Shown piece by piece: positions 45,050 through 54,600 of a stretch of 64,000 bases of DNA. The notes beneath the pieces were generated by a model that saw only the letters and a program-made list of their open reading frames with translations, made no database searches and was not told the origin of the DNA. The DNA is taken from NCBI GenBank assembly GCA_965250245.1, contig OZ252296.1, positions 1,798,001-1,862,000 on the forward strand, read 5' to 3'. Numbering within the stretch: the stretch's first letter is position 1; the number at the start of each line of letters is the position of its first letter. The stretch is from JABDIP01 sp965250245 (GTDB lineage Bacteria; Pseudomonadota; Alphaproteobacteria; DSM-16000; Inquilinaceae). Position numbers and translations under genes: made by a program.

Positions 45050-45511
45050 GTGGACTGGACCGACGATCGCCCGCTGCTCGGGGCGGCGCTGTGCCTGATC
45101 CCGGCCATCTGGCTGGGCCTGCTGATCGGCGTTTCCTTCATCGCCACGCCGGTTAAGTTCGCCGCACCGACACTTGAGCTCGGGCCGGCGCTCGATGTCG
45201 GCCGGGTGACCTTCGGACTGTTCAGCAGGATCGAGTGGGGCGTCGCCGCGGTCCTCGTGCTGATTGTCGCCTTTGCCAAGGCTGCGCCGCTCCGGGCCGT
45301 GATGGCCGGGGCGCTGGCCATCATCCTGGCGGTGCAGGCCCTGTGGCTTCTGCCGGCGTTGGATGGGCGGGTCGCCGCGGTGATCGCCGGCGAGCCGCTG
45401 CCGCCTTCCTGGCACCACAGCGCCTATGCCGGCCTTGAGGTCGCCAAGGCGGTCCTTCTGCTTGCCCTCGCGGTCGTTGGACTGCGCCGCACTCGCGGCC
45501 TCGTCAGTTGA
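45050..45511 (+). CDS. Small integral membrane protein, unknown function
   Basis: 153 residues from a GTG start preceded by GCAGGAGGGACGCT. Four hydrophobic helices are visible (LGAALCLIPAIWLGLLIGVSF, WGVAAVLVLIVAFA, MAGALAIILAVQALWLL, VAKAVLLLALAVVGL). A conserved-looking HHSAY lies before the last helix. The arrangement resembles small DUF4149-like membrane proteins, but I am not sure. It lies between the SDR gene and a sugar ABC operon. Confidence 0.65.
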   Translation: MDWTDDRPLLGAALCLIPAIWLGLLIGVSFIATPVKFAAPTLELGPALDVGRVTFGLFSRIEWGVAAVLVLIVAFAKAAPLRAVMAGALAIILAVQALWLLPALDGRVAAVIAGEPLPPSWHHSAYAGLEVAKAVLLLALAVVGLRRTRGLVS

Positions 45512-45598
45512 CATTCGTATGAGTAATGACTTTGATCGTCTGGCGGGAAAGAGCGCCGCCCCAAGGCCTGCCGTAAACAAAACTAGGGAGGATGACCC

Positions 45599-46624
45599 AT
45601 GAAACCCCAATCGACGGGCGCGCTGTCGCTCGCCATTGCCCTTGCCGCCGCCTCGATCGCCGGATCGGCGCTGGCCGACACCTCGGACAGCCGCATCGCG
45701 CTGTCCAACAACTACGCCGGCAATTCCTGGCGTCAGGCCATGCTGCAGAGCTGGGAGACGGTCGGCAGCACCGCGGTCGCCGAGGGCATCGTCGCCTCAG
45801 CAGATGCCTTCACCACGGCGGAGAACCAGGTCACCGAGCAGGCGGCGCAGATCCAGAACCTGATCCTGCAGGGCTATGACGCCATCGTCATCAACGCGGC
45901 CTCGCCGGACGCCCTGAACGGCGCGGTGCAAGAGGCTTGCGACGCCGGCATCACGGTCGTTTCCTTCGACGGCATCGTCACGGCGCCGTGTGCCTGGCGG
46001 ATCGCCGTCGACTTCAAGCAGATGGGCAAGGACGAGGTCCTGTACCTGGCGGAGAAGATGCCGGAAGGCGGCAATCTTCTGGAGATCCGCGGCCTGGCTG
46101 GCGTCTTCGTCGATGACGAGATCAGCGCCGGCATCCATGAGGGCGTGGCGGAGAACCCGCAATTCACCATCGTCGGTTCGGTCCATGGCGACTGGGCCCA
46201 GGACGTGGCCCAGAAGGCGGTCGCCGGCATCCTGCCGTCGCTGCCGGATGTGCACGCGGTGGTCACCCAGGGCGGTGACGGCTATGGGGCCGCCCAGGCG
46301 TTCCGCGCCGCCGGCCGCGACATGCCGCTGATCATCATGGGCAACCGCCAGGATGAGCTGCAGTGGTGGGCCGAGCAGAAGGCGGCGAACGGCTACGAGA
46401 CCATGTCGGTCTCCATCGCGCCGGGCGTCTCCACCCTGGCCTTCTGGGTGGCGCAGCAGATCCTCGACGGCCAGGACGTGCCCAAGGACCTGGTGGTGCC
46501 GTTCCTGCGCATCGACCAGGACAATCTGGAAGAGAACCTGGCCAACACCCAGGTCGGCGGCGTCGCCAATGTCGAGTACTCGCTCGACGACGCCAAGGCG
46601 GTCATCTCGGATGCGGGTATGTGA
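45599..46624 (+). CDS. Sugar ABC transporter substrate-binding protein (CUT2 type)
   Basis: 341 residues. A signal peptide (MKPQSTGALSLAIALAAASI, cleavage near ALADT) is followed by the type-I receptor fold: RIALSNNYAGNSWRQAML, YDAIVINAASPDALN and ITVVSFDGIVTAP. AGGGAGGATGACCC precedes the ATG. It is the first gene of the third sugar ABC system in the window; no dedicated regulator is adjacent. Ligand unknown. Confidence 0.9.
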   Translation: MKPQSTGALSLAIALAAASIAGSALADTSDSRIALSNNYAGNSWRQAMLQSWETVGSTAVAEGIVASADAFTTAENQVTEQAAQIQNLILQGYDAIVINAASPDALNGAVQEACDAGITVVSFDGIVTAPCAWRIAVDFKQMGKDEVLYLAEKMPEGGNLLEIRGLAGVFVDDEISAGIHEGVAENPQFTIVGSVHGDWAQDVAQKAVAGILPSLPDVHAVVTQGGDGYGAAQAFRAAGRDMPLIIMGNRQDELQWWAEQKAANGYETMSVSIAPGVSTLAFWVAQQILDGQDVPKDLVVPFLRIDQDNLEENLANTQVGGVANVEYSLDDAKAVISDAGM

Positions 46625-46678
46625 TCCGGTGACCGGTATCGCCAGCGCTGGAGACCGCCCGGTCGATCCCCATCGGCC

Positions 46679-48148
46679 ATGACGGAACCCGGCCAACCGA
46701 TCGTCAATCTGGACGGCGTCGAAAGGCATTTCGGCGCCGTCCGCGCGCTGGTGGGCGTCGATCTGGCGCTTGCCCCTGGCGAATGCCTGGGCCTCGTCGG
46801 CCACAACGGCGCCGGCAAGTCGACCCTGATGAACATCCTGGCAGGCACCCTGGCGCCGAGTGGCGGTGCGGTGCGGGTGCGCGACGACGACGTGACGTCC
46901 CGGTATTCCGTCGGCTTCGCCCATGGTGCGGGCATCCGCTGCGTCTTCCAGGAGCTGTCGCTCTGCCCGAACCTCACCGTCGCGGAGAACGCGCGCATCC
47001 TGCACCCGGCGCTGCGCGGCTTCGGCTGGCGGGGCCGGGCGGCGGCGCTCATCCAAAGCAAGCTCGACGCGATCTTCCCCGACCATGGCATCGATGCCGG
47101 CGACCTGGTCGGCGACCTGTCGATCGCCCGCCGCCAGATGGTGGAGATCGCCCGCGCCTTCACGGTGACCGACGCGCCGAGCGACCTCGTCATCCTCGAC
47201 GAGCCGACCTCATCGCTGGACGCCGTGGTCGCCGAGCAGCTCCTGGGCTTCGTGCGGCGTTTCGTGGAGACCGGCGGCGCCTGCGTCTTCATCTCGCACC
47301 TGCTGGACGAGGTGCTGTCGACCGCCAGCCGCATCGTCGTCATGCGCGACGGCGCGGTCGTGGAGGCGCGACCGGCGGCGGCATTCACCCGCGAGACCCT
47401 GGTCGCCGCCATGGGCAGCGTCGCGGAAGACGAGACGGAGGAGGGGCCGGACACCGGATCGAAGCGCACCGGCGCAACGCCTCTGATCACCGCCCGCCCG
47501 CCGGCCGATCCGGCGGGCTCGCCGCTGACCGTGCATCGGGGCGAGATCATCGGCCTCGCTGGTCTGGGCGGCCATGGCCAGACCGACATGCTGGTCGGCA
47601 TCTTCGACGGGTCGGCGGTGCAGGAGCGGTTGGGCGGCCGTCACGCGATGGCGATGGTGGCCGGTGACCGCCAGACCGACGGCGTCTTCCCGCTCTGGTC
47701 AATCGCCCGGAACATCAGCATCGGCTCGATGCGCACCCTGCTGCGTTTCGGGCTGGTCGATCGCGACGCCGAGGCAAGGGTCGCGGCCGAATGGCGCGAG
47801 CGCATCGGCATCGTCACCCCGGACATGGACAACCCCATCCTGTCGCTTTCCGGCGGCAACCAGCAGAAAGCCCTGTTCGCCCGGGCGCTTGCCTCCGATG
47901 CCGAGATCATCCTGATGGACGACCCCATGCGCGGCGTCGATATCGGCACCAAGCAGGAGGTCTACGGCATGATCCGCGACGAGGCGGCGCGCGGCCGGAC
48001 CTTCCTCTGGTACACGACCGAGATGGACGAGCTGGACCATTGCGACCACGTCTACGTGTTCCGCGAGGGCCGCATCGTCGCCGACCTGCCGCGCGACCGG
48101 CTGACCGAGGAGTCGGTCCTGCACGCCTCCTTCGGCGCGGTGGCCTGA
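46679..48148 (+). CDS. Sugar ABC transporter ATP-binding protein (RbsA/MglA type, tandem domains)
   Basis: 489 residues, two fused ABC domains. Walker A of domain one reads GHNGAGKST; Walker B is LVILDEPTSSLD. Domain two has the degenerate GLAGLGGHGQTD in place of Walker A, then LSGGNQQKALFARAL and IILMDDPMRGVD. The Walker B glutamate of domain two is replaced (LMDDP). It follows the receptor gene by 54 bases and is followed by a palindromic element before the permease genes. Confidence 0.9.
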   Translation: MTEPGQPIVNLDGVERHFGAVRALVGVDLALAPGECLGLVGHNGAGKSTLMNILAGTLAPSGGAVRVRDDDVTSRYSVGFAHGAGIRCVFQELSLCPNLTVAENARILHPALRGFGWRGRAAALIQSKLDAIFPDHGIDAGDLVGDLSIARRQMVEIARAFTVTDAPSDLVILDEPTSSLDAVVAEQLLGFVRRFVETGGACVFISHLLDEVLSTASRIVVMRDGAVVEARPAAAFTRETLVAAMGSVAEDETEEGPDTGSKRTGATPLITARPPADPAGSPLTVHRGEIIGLAGLGGHGQTDMLVGIFDGSAVQERLGGRHAMAMVAGDRQTDGVFPLWSIARNISIGSMRTLLRFGLVDRDAEARVAAEWRERIGIVTPDMDNPILSLSGGNQQKALFARALASDAEIILMDDPMRGVDIGTKQEVYGMIRDEAARGRTFLWYTTEMDELDHCDHVYVFREGRIVADLPRDRLTEESVLHASFGAVA

Positions 48149-48466
48149 TGCAGGCCGTTTTCGATCATGGGGTTATCCTCGCCAAACCCTCTCCTTTCGG
48201 GGGTTGTCGGATTCACCGATCTCAACACCTTTCTCAATTTCCCATCCCTGTGTCGTTCCAGGGCTTGACCCGGGGACCCAACCCCCGGCCGTCGTGCCCC
48301 ACGGGTTTGCAGAGCCAAAGCGGCCGCCTCTCAGGCGTCGCCGGAGGCGGCCGCGACATGGGTCCCCGGGTCAAGCCCGGGGACGACGGGGGAATGGTGG
48401 GCTCAATGCCTATGGCGGCGGAGGGTGGCAGTGGCTCCTCCGACCGCGCAGGCGGGGCGTAAGCCC
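48149..48466. other. Gene-free interval inside the sugar ABC operon
   Basis: The 318 bases between the ATPase and first permease genes contain no credible gene. The middle is the nested palindrome at 48261-48378. Because the operon continues beyond it, the element probably does not fully stop transcription. Confidence 0.6.
48261..48378. repeat. Nested intergenic inverted repeat, family C
   Basis: Perfect 20-base outer arms (48261-48280, 48359-48378; GGCTTGACCCGGGGACCC and its complement) enclose perfect 11-base inner arms (GCGGCCGCCTC at 48320-48330 and GAGGCGGCCGC at 48344-48354). Such TCAAGCCCGGGGACGACG elements are common dispersed palindromes in alphaproteobacteria. Here it interrupts an operon. 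Confidence 0.85.
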
Positions 48467-49402
48467 ATGCCAACCCTCTCGCCGCGCCTCCTGCGCAGCC
48501 TGCTGCCGGCCTTCTCGCTGGCCGTCATCCTGGCCGCGATCTTCTACCTGCAGCCGCGGGCGATGAGCTATCTGGGGCTCAACCTGCTGCTCAACCTGGC
48601 CCTGCCGATCGCGTTCGCCACCATCGCCCAAATGTGCGTGATCACGGTGAACGATTTGGATCTCGGCATCGGCTCCTTCGTTGGCCTCGTCGCCTGCATC
48701 GGCGCCACCTGGCTGGCCGAAACGCCGTTGCTCGGTGTCGCGGCGCTGGCCGGCTGCATCCTGGCCTATGCCGCGCTCGGCGCGCTGATCCATTTGCGCA
48801 ACCTGCCCTCGATCGTGGTGACGCTGGGCATGTCCTTCGTCTGGCTCGGCCTCGCCCTGCTGGTCCTGCCGACGCCGGGCGGCAGCGCGCCGGAGTGGAT
48901 CGTCGCGATCATGAAGTACAAGGCGCCGATCCTGCCCTTCACCATCTACGCCTCCATTGCGCTCGCCGTGATCGTGCATGTGGGGCTGATGCGCTCGGCC
49001 TATGGCGTGGTGCTGCGCGGGGCCGGCGGCAATCCGCGCTCGGTGGAGCGGGCCGGCTGGTCGCTGCTGCGCACCAAGGTCACCATGTTCGCGCTGGCCG
49101 GCTTCTTCGGCGTGCTCTCGGGCCTGTCCCTGATCGGTCTCACCACCTCCGCCGACGCCAACATCGCCCTGCGCTACACCCTGCTGTCGATCGCCGGGGT
49201 CATCCTCGGCGGTGGCGAGTTCGTCGGCGGCCGCATCTCGCCGATCGGTGCCGTGATCGGCGCCGCGACCCTAACCCTGGCCGGCTCGTTCCTCTCCTTC
49301 CTGCGTATCTCGCCGGACTGGCAGATCGGCGCCCAGGGCGGGATCCTGATCATCGTCCTGGCGCTGCGCGTGCTGATCAACCGGGCTGAGGCGCGGCGAT
49401 GA
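48467..49402 (+). CDS. Sugar ABC transporter permease (RbsC type), subunit 1
   Basis: About 311 residues starting MPTLSPRLLRSLLP, with eight or more hydrophobic helices. VNDLDLGIGSFVGLVACIGATW and VLRGAGGNPRSVERAGWSLLR match the RbsC-type permease fold, the latter being the ATPase-docking loop. It overlaps the second permease gene by four bases (ATGA). It forms a heteromeric channel with that protein, in contrast to the single permease of the system at 10515. Confidence 0.88.
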   Translation: MPTLSPRLLRSLLPAFSLAVILAAIFYLQPRAMSYLGLNLLLNLALPIAFATIAQMCVITVNDLDLGIGSFVGLVACIGATWLAETPLLGVAALAGCILAYAALGALIHLRNLPSIVVTLGMSFVWLGLALLVLPTPGGSAPEWIVAIMKYKAPILPFTIYASIALAVIVHVGLMRSAYGVVLRGAGGNPRSVERAGWSLLRTKVTMFALAGFFGVLSGLSLIGLTTSADANIALRYTLLSIAGVILGGGEFVGGRISPIGAVIGAATLTLAGSFLSFLRISPDWQIGAQGGILIIVLALRVLINRAEARR

Positions 49403-50358
49403 CCGTCCTCGTGCAACGCCTGCGAATCGTCGGCGAGCAGCCCTGGCTCTGGGCCTATCTCGGCGCCCTGGTCGTGTGGCTCGCCACCATCGCCTTCACC
49501 GGCGGCCAGGGGGCGGGGCAGGTGCTGACCGCCGCCTTCTCCTTCGCCGCCTTCTCGGTGATCGTCGGCATCGGCCAGATGCATGTCATCACGCTGGGCC
49601 CCGGCAATGTCGATTTGTCGATCCCGGCCACCATGACGCTCGCCGGCGCCGTCTCCATGAAGCTCATGGATACCCAGAACCACATGCTCGCCGTCGGATT
49701 CCTGGTCGCGCTGCTGTGCGGTGCCGGCGTCGGCGTCTTCAACTACGGTCTGATCCGCCTGCTGCGCATCCCGCCGATCATCGCCACCCTCTCCTCCAGC
49801 TTCCTGGTTCAGTCCACCGCCATCGCCTATGGCCGCGGCATCAAGATCAAGCCGCCGCCGCTGCTGGCCGACTTCACCACCTGGCAGATCTCCGGCGTGC
49901 CGGTGCTGGCGGTCTGCGTGATCCTGCTGGCGGCGGTCATGGCGGTCTCCCTGCACCGCACGGTCTACGGCCGCTCGGTGATCGCCATCGGCCAGAACCC
50001 CCGCGCGGCCCTCCTCGCTGGCGTGAAGGTCGATTTCATCCGCTTCGCGACCTACGTGCTCAGCGCCATCTTCGCGGGCCTCTGCGGCTTCGTCCTCTCC
50101 GGCTTCTCCGGCGGCGCCTCCCTCAACATGGGCGCGGAATACCTGCTCGCCTCCATCGCCGTCGTGGTCATCGGCGGCACTTCCGTCGCCGGCGGCTACT
50201 CCAACGTCTCCGGCCTCTGGGGCGCCGCCCTGTTCCTCTTCCTCCTGGTCACCATGCTCAACACCTTCGGCCTCAGCGCCGGCTTCCGCATGGTCCTGAC
50301 CGGCCTGATCATCATCGCCGTGATCACCCTGGCCGGCGGCAAGAAGGCGGAACGCTGA
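49399..50358 (+). CDS. Sugar ABC transporter permease (RbsC type), subunit 2
   Basis: 319 residues, about eight to ten hydrophobic helices. ITLGPGNVDLSIPATMTLAGA and SVIAIGQNPRAALLAGVKV are the RbsC-like signature segments, and AIAVVVIGGTSVAGGYSNV closes the fold. It is coupled to subunit 1 by an ATGA overlap and is the last gene of the operon. A dispersed palindrome follows. Confidence 0.9.
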   Translation: MTVLVQRLRIVGEQPWLWAYLGALVVWLATIAFTGGQGAGQVLTAAFSFAAFSVIVGIGQMHVITLGPGNVDLSIPATMTLAGAVSMKLMDTQNHMLAVGFLVALLCGAGVGVFNYGLIRLLRIPPIIATLSSSFLVQSTAIAYGRGIKIKPPPLLADFTTWQISGVPVLAVCVILLAAVMAVSLHRTVYGRSVIAIGQNPRAALLAGVKVDFIRFATYVLSAIFAGLCGFVLSGFSGGASLNMGAEYLLASIAVVVIGGTSVAGGYSNVSGLWGAALFLFLLVTMLNTFGLSAGFRMVLTGLIIIAVITLAGGKKAER

Positions 50359-50367
50359 CAAACCACT

Positions 50368-50451
50368 CCGTCGTCGCGAGCGAAGCGTGGCGATCCACTC
50401 TGTCGGCCAGCAGTGGATTGCCGCGTCGCCTTCGGCTCCTCGCAATGACGG
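50368..50451. repeat. Intergenic imperfect palindrome, family D (CGTCATTGCGAG...CAATGACG type)
   Basis: The left arm (CCGTCGTCGCGAGCGAAGCG, then GGCGATCCACT) and right arm (AGTGGATTGCCGCG, then CCTCGCAATGACGG) are reverse complements with several mismatches. It lies ten bases after the permease stop. This is a familiar dispersed repeat of alphaproteobacteria and may stabilise or end the transcript. Confidence 0.8.
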
Positions 50452-50522
50452 CTTTGACTTGAGTGAATTGGTCCGGGAGGCGACAAAGTACGATCCCTGC
50501 TCGCCGTATTGGAGACCCGCCC

Positions 50523-51155
50523 GTGCTCGAATTCCTGCCCCTGATCGTTGGTGTCCTGCTCGCCCAGGTCACGCCCGGCCCGAACATGATGGCCGTGTCG
50601 TCGGTGTCCCTGGGGTCGGGGCGCAGGGCGGGGATTTTCACCGCCGCCGGCGTCGCCAGCGGCGTGTTCCTCTGGGCGGTGCTGTTCACGCTGGGCATCG
50701 GCGCGCTGTTCGACGCCTTCCCCCAGGCCATCACGGCGATGAAGCTGGTCGGCGGTGGCTACCTTCTGTTCCTGGGTCTCAGGGCGATCCGGGCCGCCTG
50801 GCGCGGCGCCAAGGCGGGCGGCACTGGCGCCGGCATGCGGACGACCGGCCCGGGCGCCTACGCGACCGGCCTCATGGTCGTGCTGACCAACCCGAAGGCC
50901 GCGCTGATGTGGGTCGCCGTCTCGATCTTCCTGGCCTCGGCAAATCTCACCAACACGCAGTTCTTGATCATCGGCTTCTGCATTTCCCTATCGGCGATGG
51001 CGATCTACGGCGCATACGCGCTGCTGTTCTCGACGGGAGTAGCGATACGTACATACGGCCGGTTGGTCCACGCGGTCGAGGCGACGTTCGGACTAGTGTT
51101 CGGCGCACTGGGCGCGCGGTTGATCACGGATGGCCTAAAGGAACTGCGTTCGTGA
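50523..51155 (+). CDS. LysE-family amino acid/metabolite exporter
   Basis: About 210 residues, six hydrophobic helices. LLAQVTPGPNMMAVSSVSLGSGRRAG is the LysE/RhtB signature (TPGPN) and GLMVVLTNPKAALMWVA is the second family motif (NPKA). The GTG at 50523 is preferred because GGAGACCC lies upstream and the hydrophobic N-terminus begins there; an ATG at 50463 would add a polar stretch. It exports an amino acid or related small molecule. Confidence 0.9.
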   Translation: MLEFLPLIVGVLLAQVTPGPNMMAVSSVSLGSGRRAGIFTAAGVASGVFLWAVLFTLGIGALFDAFPQAITAMKLVGGGYLLFLGLRAIRAAWRGAKAGGTGAGMRTTGPGAYATGLMVVLTNPKAALMWVAVSIFLASANLTNTQFLIIGFCISLSAMAIYGAYALLFSTGVAIRTYGRLVHAVEATFGLVFGALGARLITDGLKELRS

Positions 51156-51189
51156 TGACTCATTGATCCTCTCGGCGAGGCGAGACCAG

Positions 51190-51666
51190 GTGCACACAGT
51201 TCACTACACGTCCAATCGCGCGGAAATCTGGCGCTGGTATTGGCGTTCCTGGGCGAGACCCAATGGTTTGTGGCGCATTCACGTGCTGTTCGGCATTGGC
51301 ATCGCCCTTCTGATCACACTTGCATCGGGGACCAGCAGCTTCGAACTGAGCAGATTTCTGCTTCATGTCGTTGTCGGAATACTCGGATGCGTGATCCTGC
51401 TGCCACTGTGGCCGCAGATCCGCTTCAAGAGGGCTCAACGGGCTTTGACAATCGATGCCAATGGGCTCAGCACCCAGATCGGCACGCTCTCAGGTTCGGT
51501 GCCATGGAAGCAGGTGCGCTCAGTTGAGGAGGACGGTGATGCGATCGCGTTCATTGGCTCAAGCAACAACGCGATGATCGTTCCTGCACGCGCCTTTGCG
51601 AGCGTGGAGGCACGCCAGGAGTTTCTGGATGCTGCACTCCGCTGGCACTCAGCCGCTAGTACCTGA
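51190..51666 (+). CDS. YcxB-like membrane protein
   Basis: About 158 residues from a GTG start. WRIHVLFGIGIALLITLA and FLLHVVVGILGCVILLPLW form two hydrophobic helices. They are followed by the soluble YcxB-like domain: LTIDANGLSTQIGTLSGSVPWKQVRSVEEDGDAIAFI and IVPARAFASVEARQEFL. Its base composition is visibly less G+C-rich than its neighbours, with several AT-ending codons, which hints at transfer. An upstream TTG at 51163 is an alternative start. Function unknown. Confidence 0.7.
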   Translation: MHTVHYTSNRAEIWRWYWRSWARPNGLWRIHVLFGIGIALLITLASGTSSFELSRFLLHVVVGILGCVILLPLWPQIRFKRAQRALTIDANGLSTQIGTLSGSVPWKQVRSVEEDGDAIAFIGSSNNAMIVPARAFASVEARQEFLDAALRWHSAAST

Positions 51667-51678
51667 CGCCCGCAACAA

Positions 51679-54600
51679 TTACTCCGCGCTGGCTGGCGCG
51701 CCTGGGCTGATGCGCTTCTTGCCGACGCGGGCGCCGTGACTTATGAGGCGGCGGCCGGAGCGGATCAGCAGGCCGATATCGTGCTGCACGGTGACCAGGG
51801 CCGGGGTGACCAGCAGGACCAGGAACAGGCCGAAGCCGAGGCCGTAGACCAGGGTGATAACGGTCGGCATCAGGAAGAGGGCCTGGCGGCTCTCTTCGAA
51901 GAGGAGTGGCATCAGACCGACCACGGTGGTGAGCGTCGTCAGCACCACGGCGCGCAGGCGGTCGGCGGCGCCGTCGATCACCGCGGCGATCAGAGATTTG
52001 CGCTTGGCGTGGCCGTCGATGGTGGTGATCAGCACGATGGAGTCGTTGATGATGATGCCCGACATGCCAATCAGCCCGACCACGGAGAACATGCTGAGCG
52101 GCAGCCCGTGCCAATGGTGCCCCCAGATCATGCCGATGACCCCGAACGGGATGATCGCCATGACGACCACCGGCCGGGTCCACGACGCGAAGATCCAGGC
52201 CAGCACCAGATAGATGCCGACCAGGCACAGCATCGCCCCGACCATAGCGTCGCCGAGGAAGCGGGATTCCTGCTCCGCCAACCCGCCGAACCGGTAGGTC
52301 ACGTCGTAGCGGGCGGCGAGGTTCGGCAGAATGCTGTCGTTCAGCGCCCGGCTGACCTCCGCCGCCGCAACCGGATCGTCCTCGGAGATGTCGCCGGTCA
52401 CGTTGACGACCGGCAGACCGTCCTCGCGGCGGATGGCGGAGAAGCCGAGCCGGGTCTCGATATCGACGATCTCGCTCAAGGGCACATAACCGCCGCCCGG
52501 CGTGGCAAGGCGGGTCTCGTAGATATAGGCGGCGGTCAGCTCCTCTTCCGGCGCGCCGACGCGGATCTCCGCTGTGCGGGCGCCCACGGCGAATTCCGCC
52601 GCCTCGATGCCTTCCAGCCGGTCGCGCAGTTCCCGCCCCACCGCGTCGGTGGTAAAGCCGAGCGCCTCGCCCAGCGGCGTCAGGGTCAGCAGCAGCTCGG
52701 TCTTGTCATAGGCCAGGGTGTCTTCCAGCGCGCTGACCACGGCGAACCGCGCCAGGTCCGATTTGAGCTGCTCGGCGGCGGCCTTCAGGGTCTCGATGTT
52801 GGTGCCGGTCAGCTCCACGTCGATGGCGTCGCCGCCCGGGCCGGACCGCTGGCCGCGCAGGGCCAGGGTCTCCAGCAGCGGGTGCTGGCGGATCTCCGCC
52901 TGCCAGTCGCCGATGAAGGCAAAGGAGGAATAGGGGCGCAGATCCGGGTCGATCAGCTCGACCGAGAACCCGCCCAGCAGGTCGCGATCCTTGGAATCGG
53001 CGCTGGCCAACCCACGGCCGGTCGAGCCGCCGACCGTCGCCAACGCGAACAGCACCGGCGCGCGGCCATGCTCCTCGGCATAGCGGGCGTCGACCGCGTC
53101 CAGGGCGCGGCGCAGCTCGTCCAGCATGGCGCGGGTGTCGTCGCGGGTGGCGCCCGGCAGCATGGCGATGTTGGCGCTGATCACCGCCCGCTCCGGCGCG
53201 TTGAAGAAGCGCCAGCGCACGGTGCCGTCGAAGAACAGCGATGCGGAGATCAGCAGCAGCATCACCACCGCGCCCAACGCCGGGTAGCGCGCGGTGATCA
53301 CCCAGCCCATGATCCGCCGGAACACATTCTCCCGGAACCACACGAAGCCGCGGTTGAAGGCGCGGCTCGGCGCGTCATACCAGGGCGCGCGGTTCTGGGC
53401 GGAGAGCGCGTGGCGCATATGCGCCGGCAGGATCAGGAAGCACTCCACCAGGCTGGCGATCAGCAGCACCGCGACGGTGAACGGGATGTCCAGGATCAGC
53501 CGGCCGAACCGGCCGCCGATCGCCGCCAGGGCGGTGAAGGCGATCACCGTGGTGATCGAGGCGCTGAAGACCGGGGCCGCCATCCGCCGTGCCGCCGCCG
53601 CCGCCGCATCGGCCGGTTTCAGCCCGTGGCGCGACAGATGGTCGGCATGCTCGCCCACCACGATCGCGTCATCGACCACGATGCCGATGCACAGGATCAG
53701 CGCGAACAGCGACACCATGTTGAGGGTCAGGCCGAACACCCACATCAATGCGATGGTGGCGGCCATGGCCGTGGGGATGCCGGCGGCAACCCAGAATGCG
53801 GTGCGCGCCGACAGGAACAGGAACAGGAAGCCCAGCACCAGCACGAGGCCGGTCAGGCCATTGCGCCACAGGATTTCCAGCCGGTCGCTGACCGCCTCCG
53901 CCCGCGTCCGGGTCAGGTCGATGGAGACGCCGTCCGGCACGGTGCCGCGCATCTCGTCGACCACCTGCTGCACGACCGCCTGCAGCCGGATGGTGTCGCC
54001 ATCGGCGCCGCGTTCGACCCGCAGCACCACCGCCGGGTCGTCGCCATTGTAGTAGGCGGTGCCGCGCTCCACCCCCTCCAGATCCACCATGGCAACGTCG
54101 CGGACATACAGCTTGCCGCCATCGGGCAGGGACCGCACTGCGATGTCGGCGACGGTGTTGGCGTCACGGCGCTCGGTGCCGGTGCGCACCCGGGTTGCGC
54201 TGGAATCCAGGTCGCCGGCCGGATCGCGGGCGCTTTCCGCGGAGATGGCGTCCGCCACCTCGCGCAGGCTCAGCCCGTGACGGTGCAGATTGGCTTCCGG
54301 GACCGAGACCCGGATCACCGGCTCGGCGATACCCCGCTGGCTGATCCGGGTCACGCCGGCGCGGAACAACCGCGCCTGCAGCTCGTCGGCCAGCCGGGTG
54401 AGCTGGTCGATGCCGACCGGCCCGGAGATGACCAGGTCGGTCACGCGATCCCGAAACGCGCCACGGCGGATCGTCGGCACTTCGGCATCATCGGGCAGGG
54501 TGGTGATCCCGTCGACCACCGCCTTCACCTCGTCGACGGCCCGCTGCATGTCCCAGCCGGTCTCGAACTCCAGGGTGATGGTGCCCAGGTTTTCCCGCGC

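Noticed and set aside
46679..48148. Degenerate second Walker A as evidence of a broken ATPase
   Set aside because: RbsA/MglA-type proteins normally have one degenerate nucleotide site, and the frame is intact; only the Walker B Glu to Asp change is notable.
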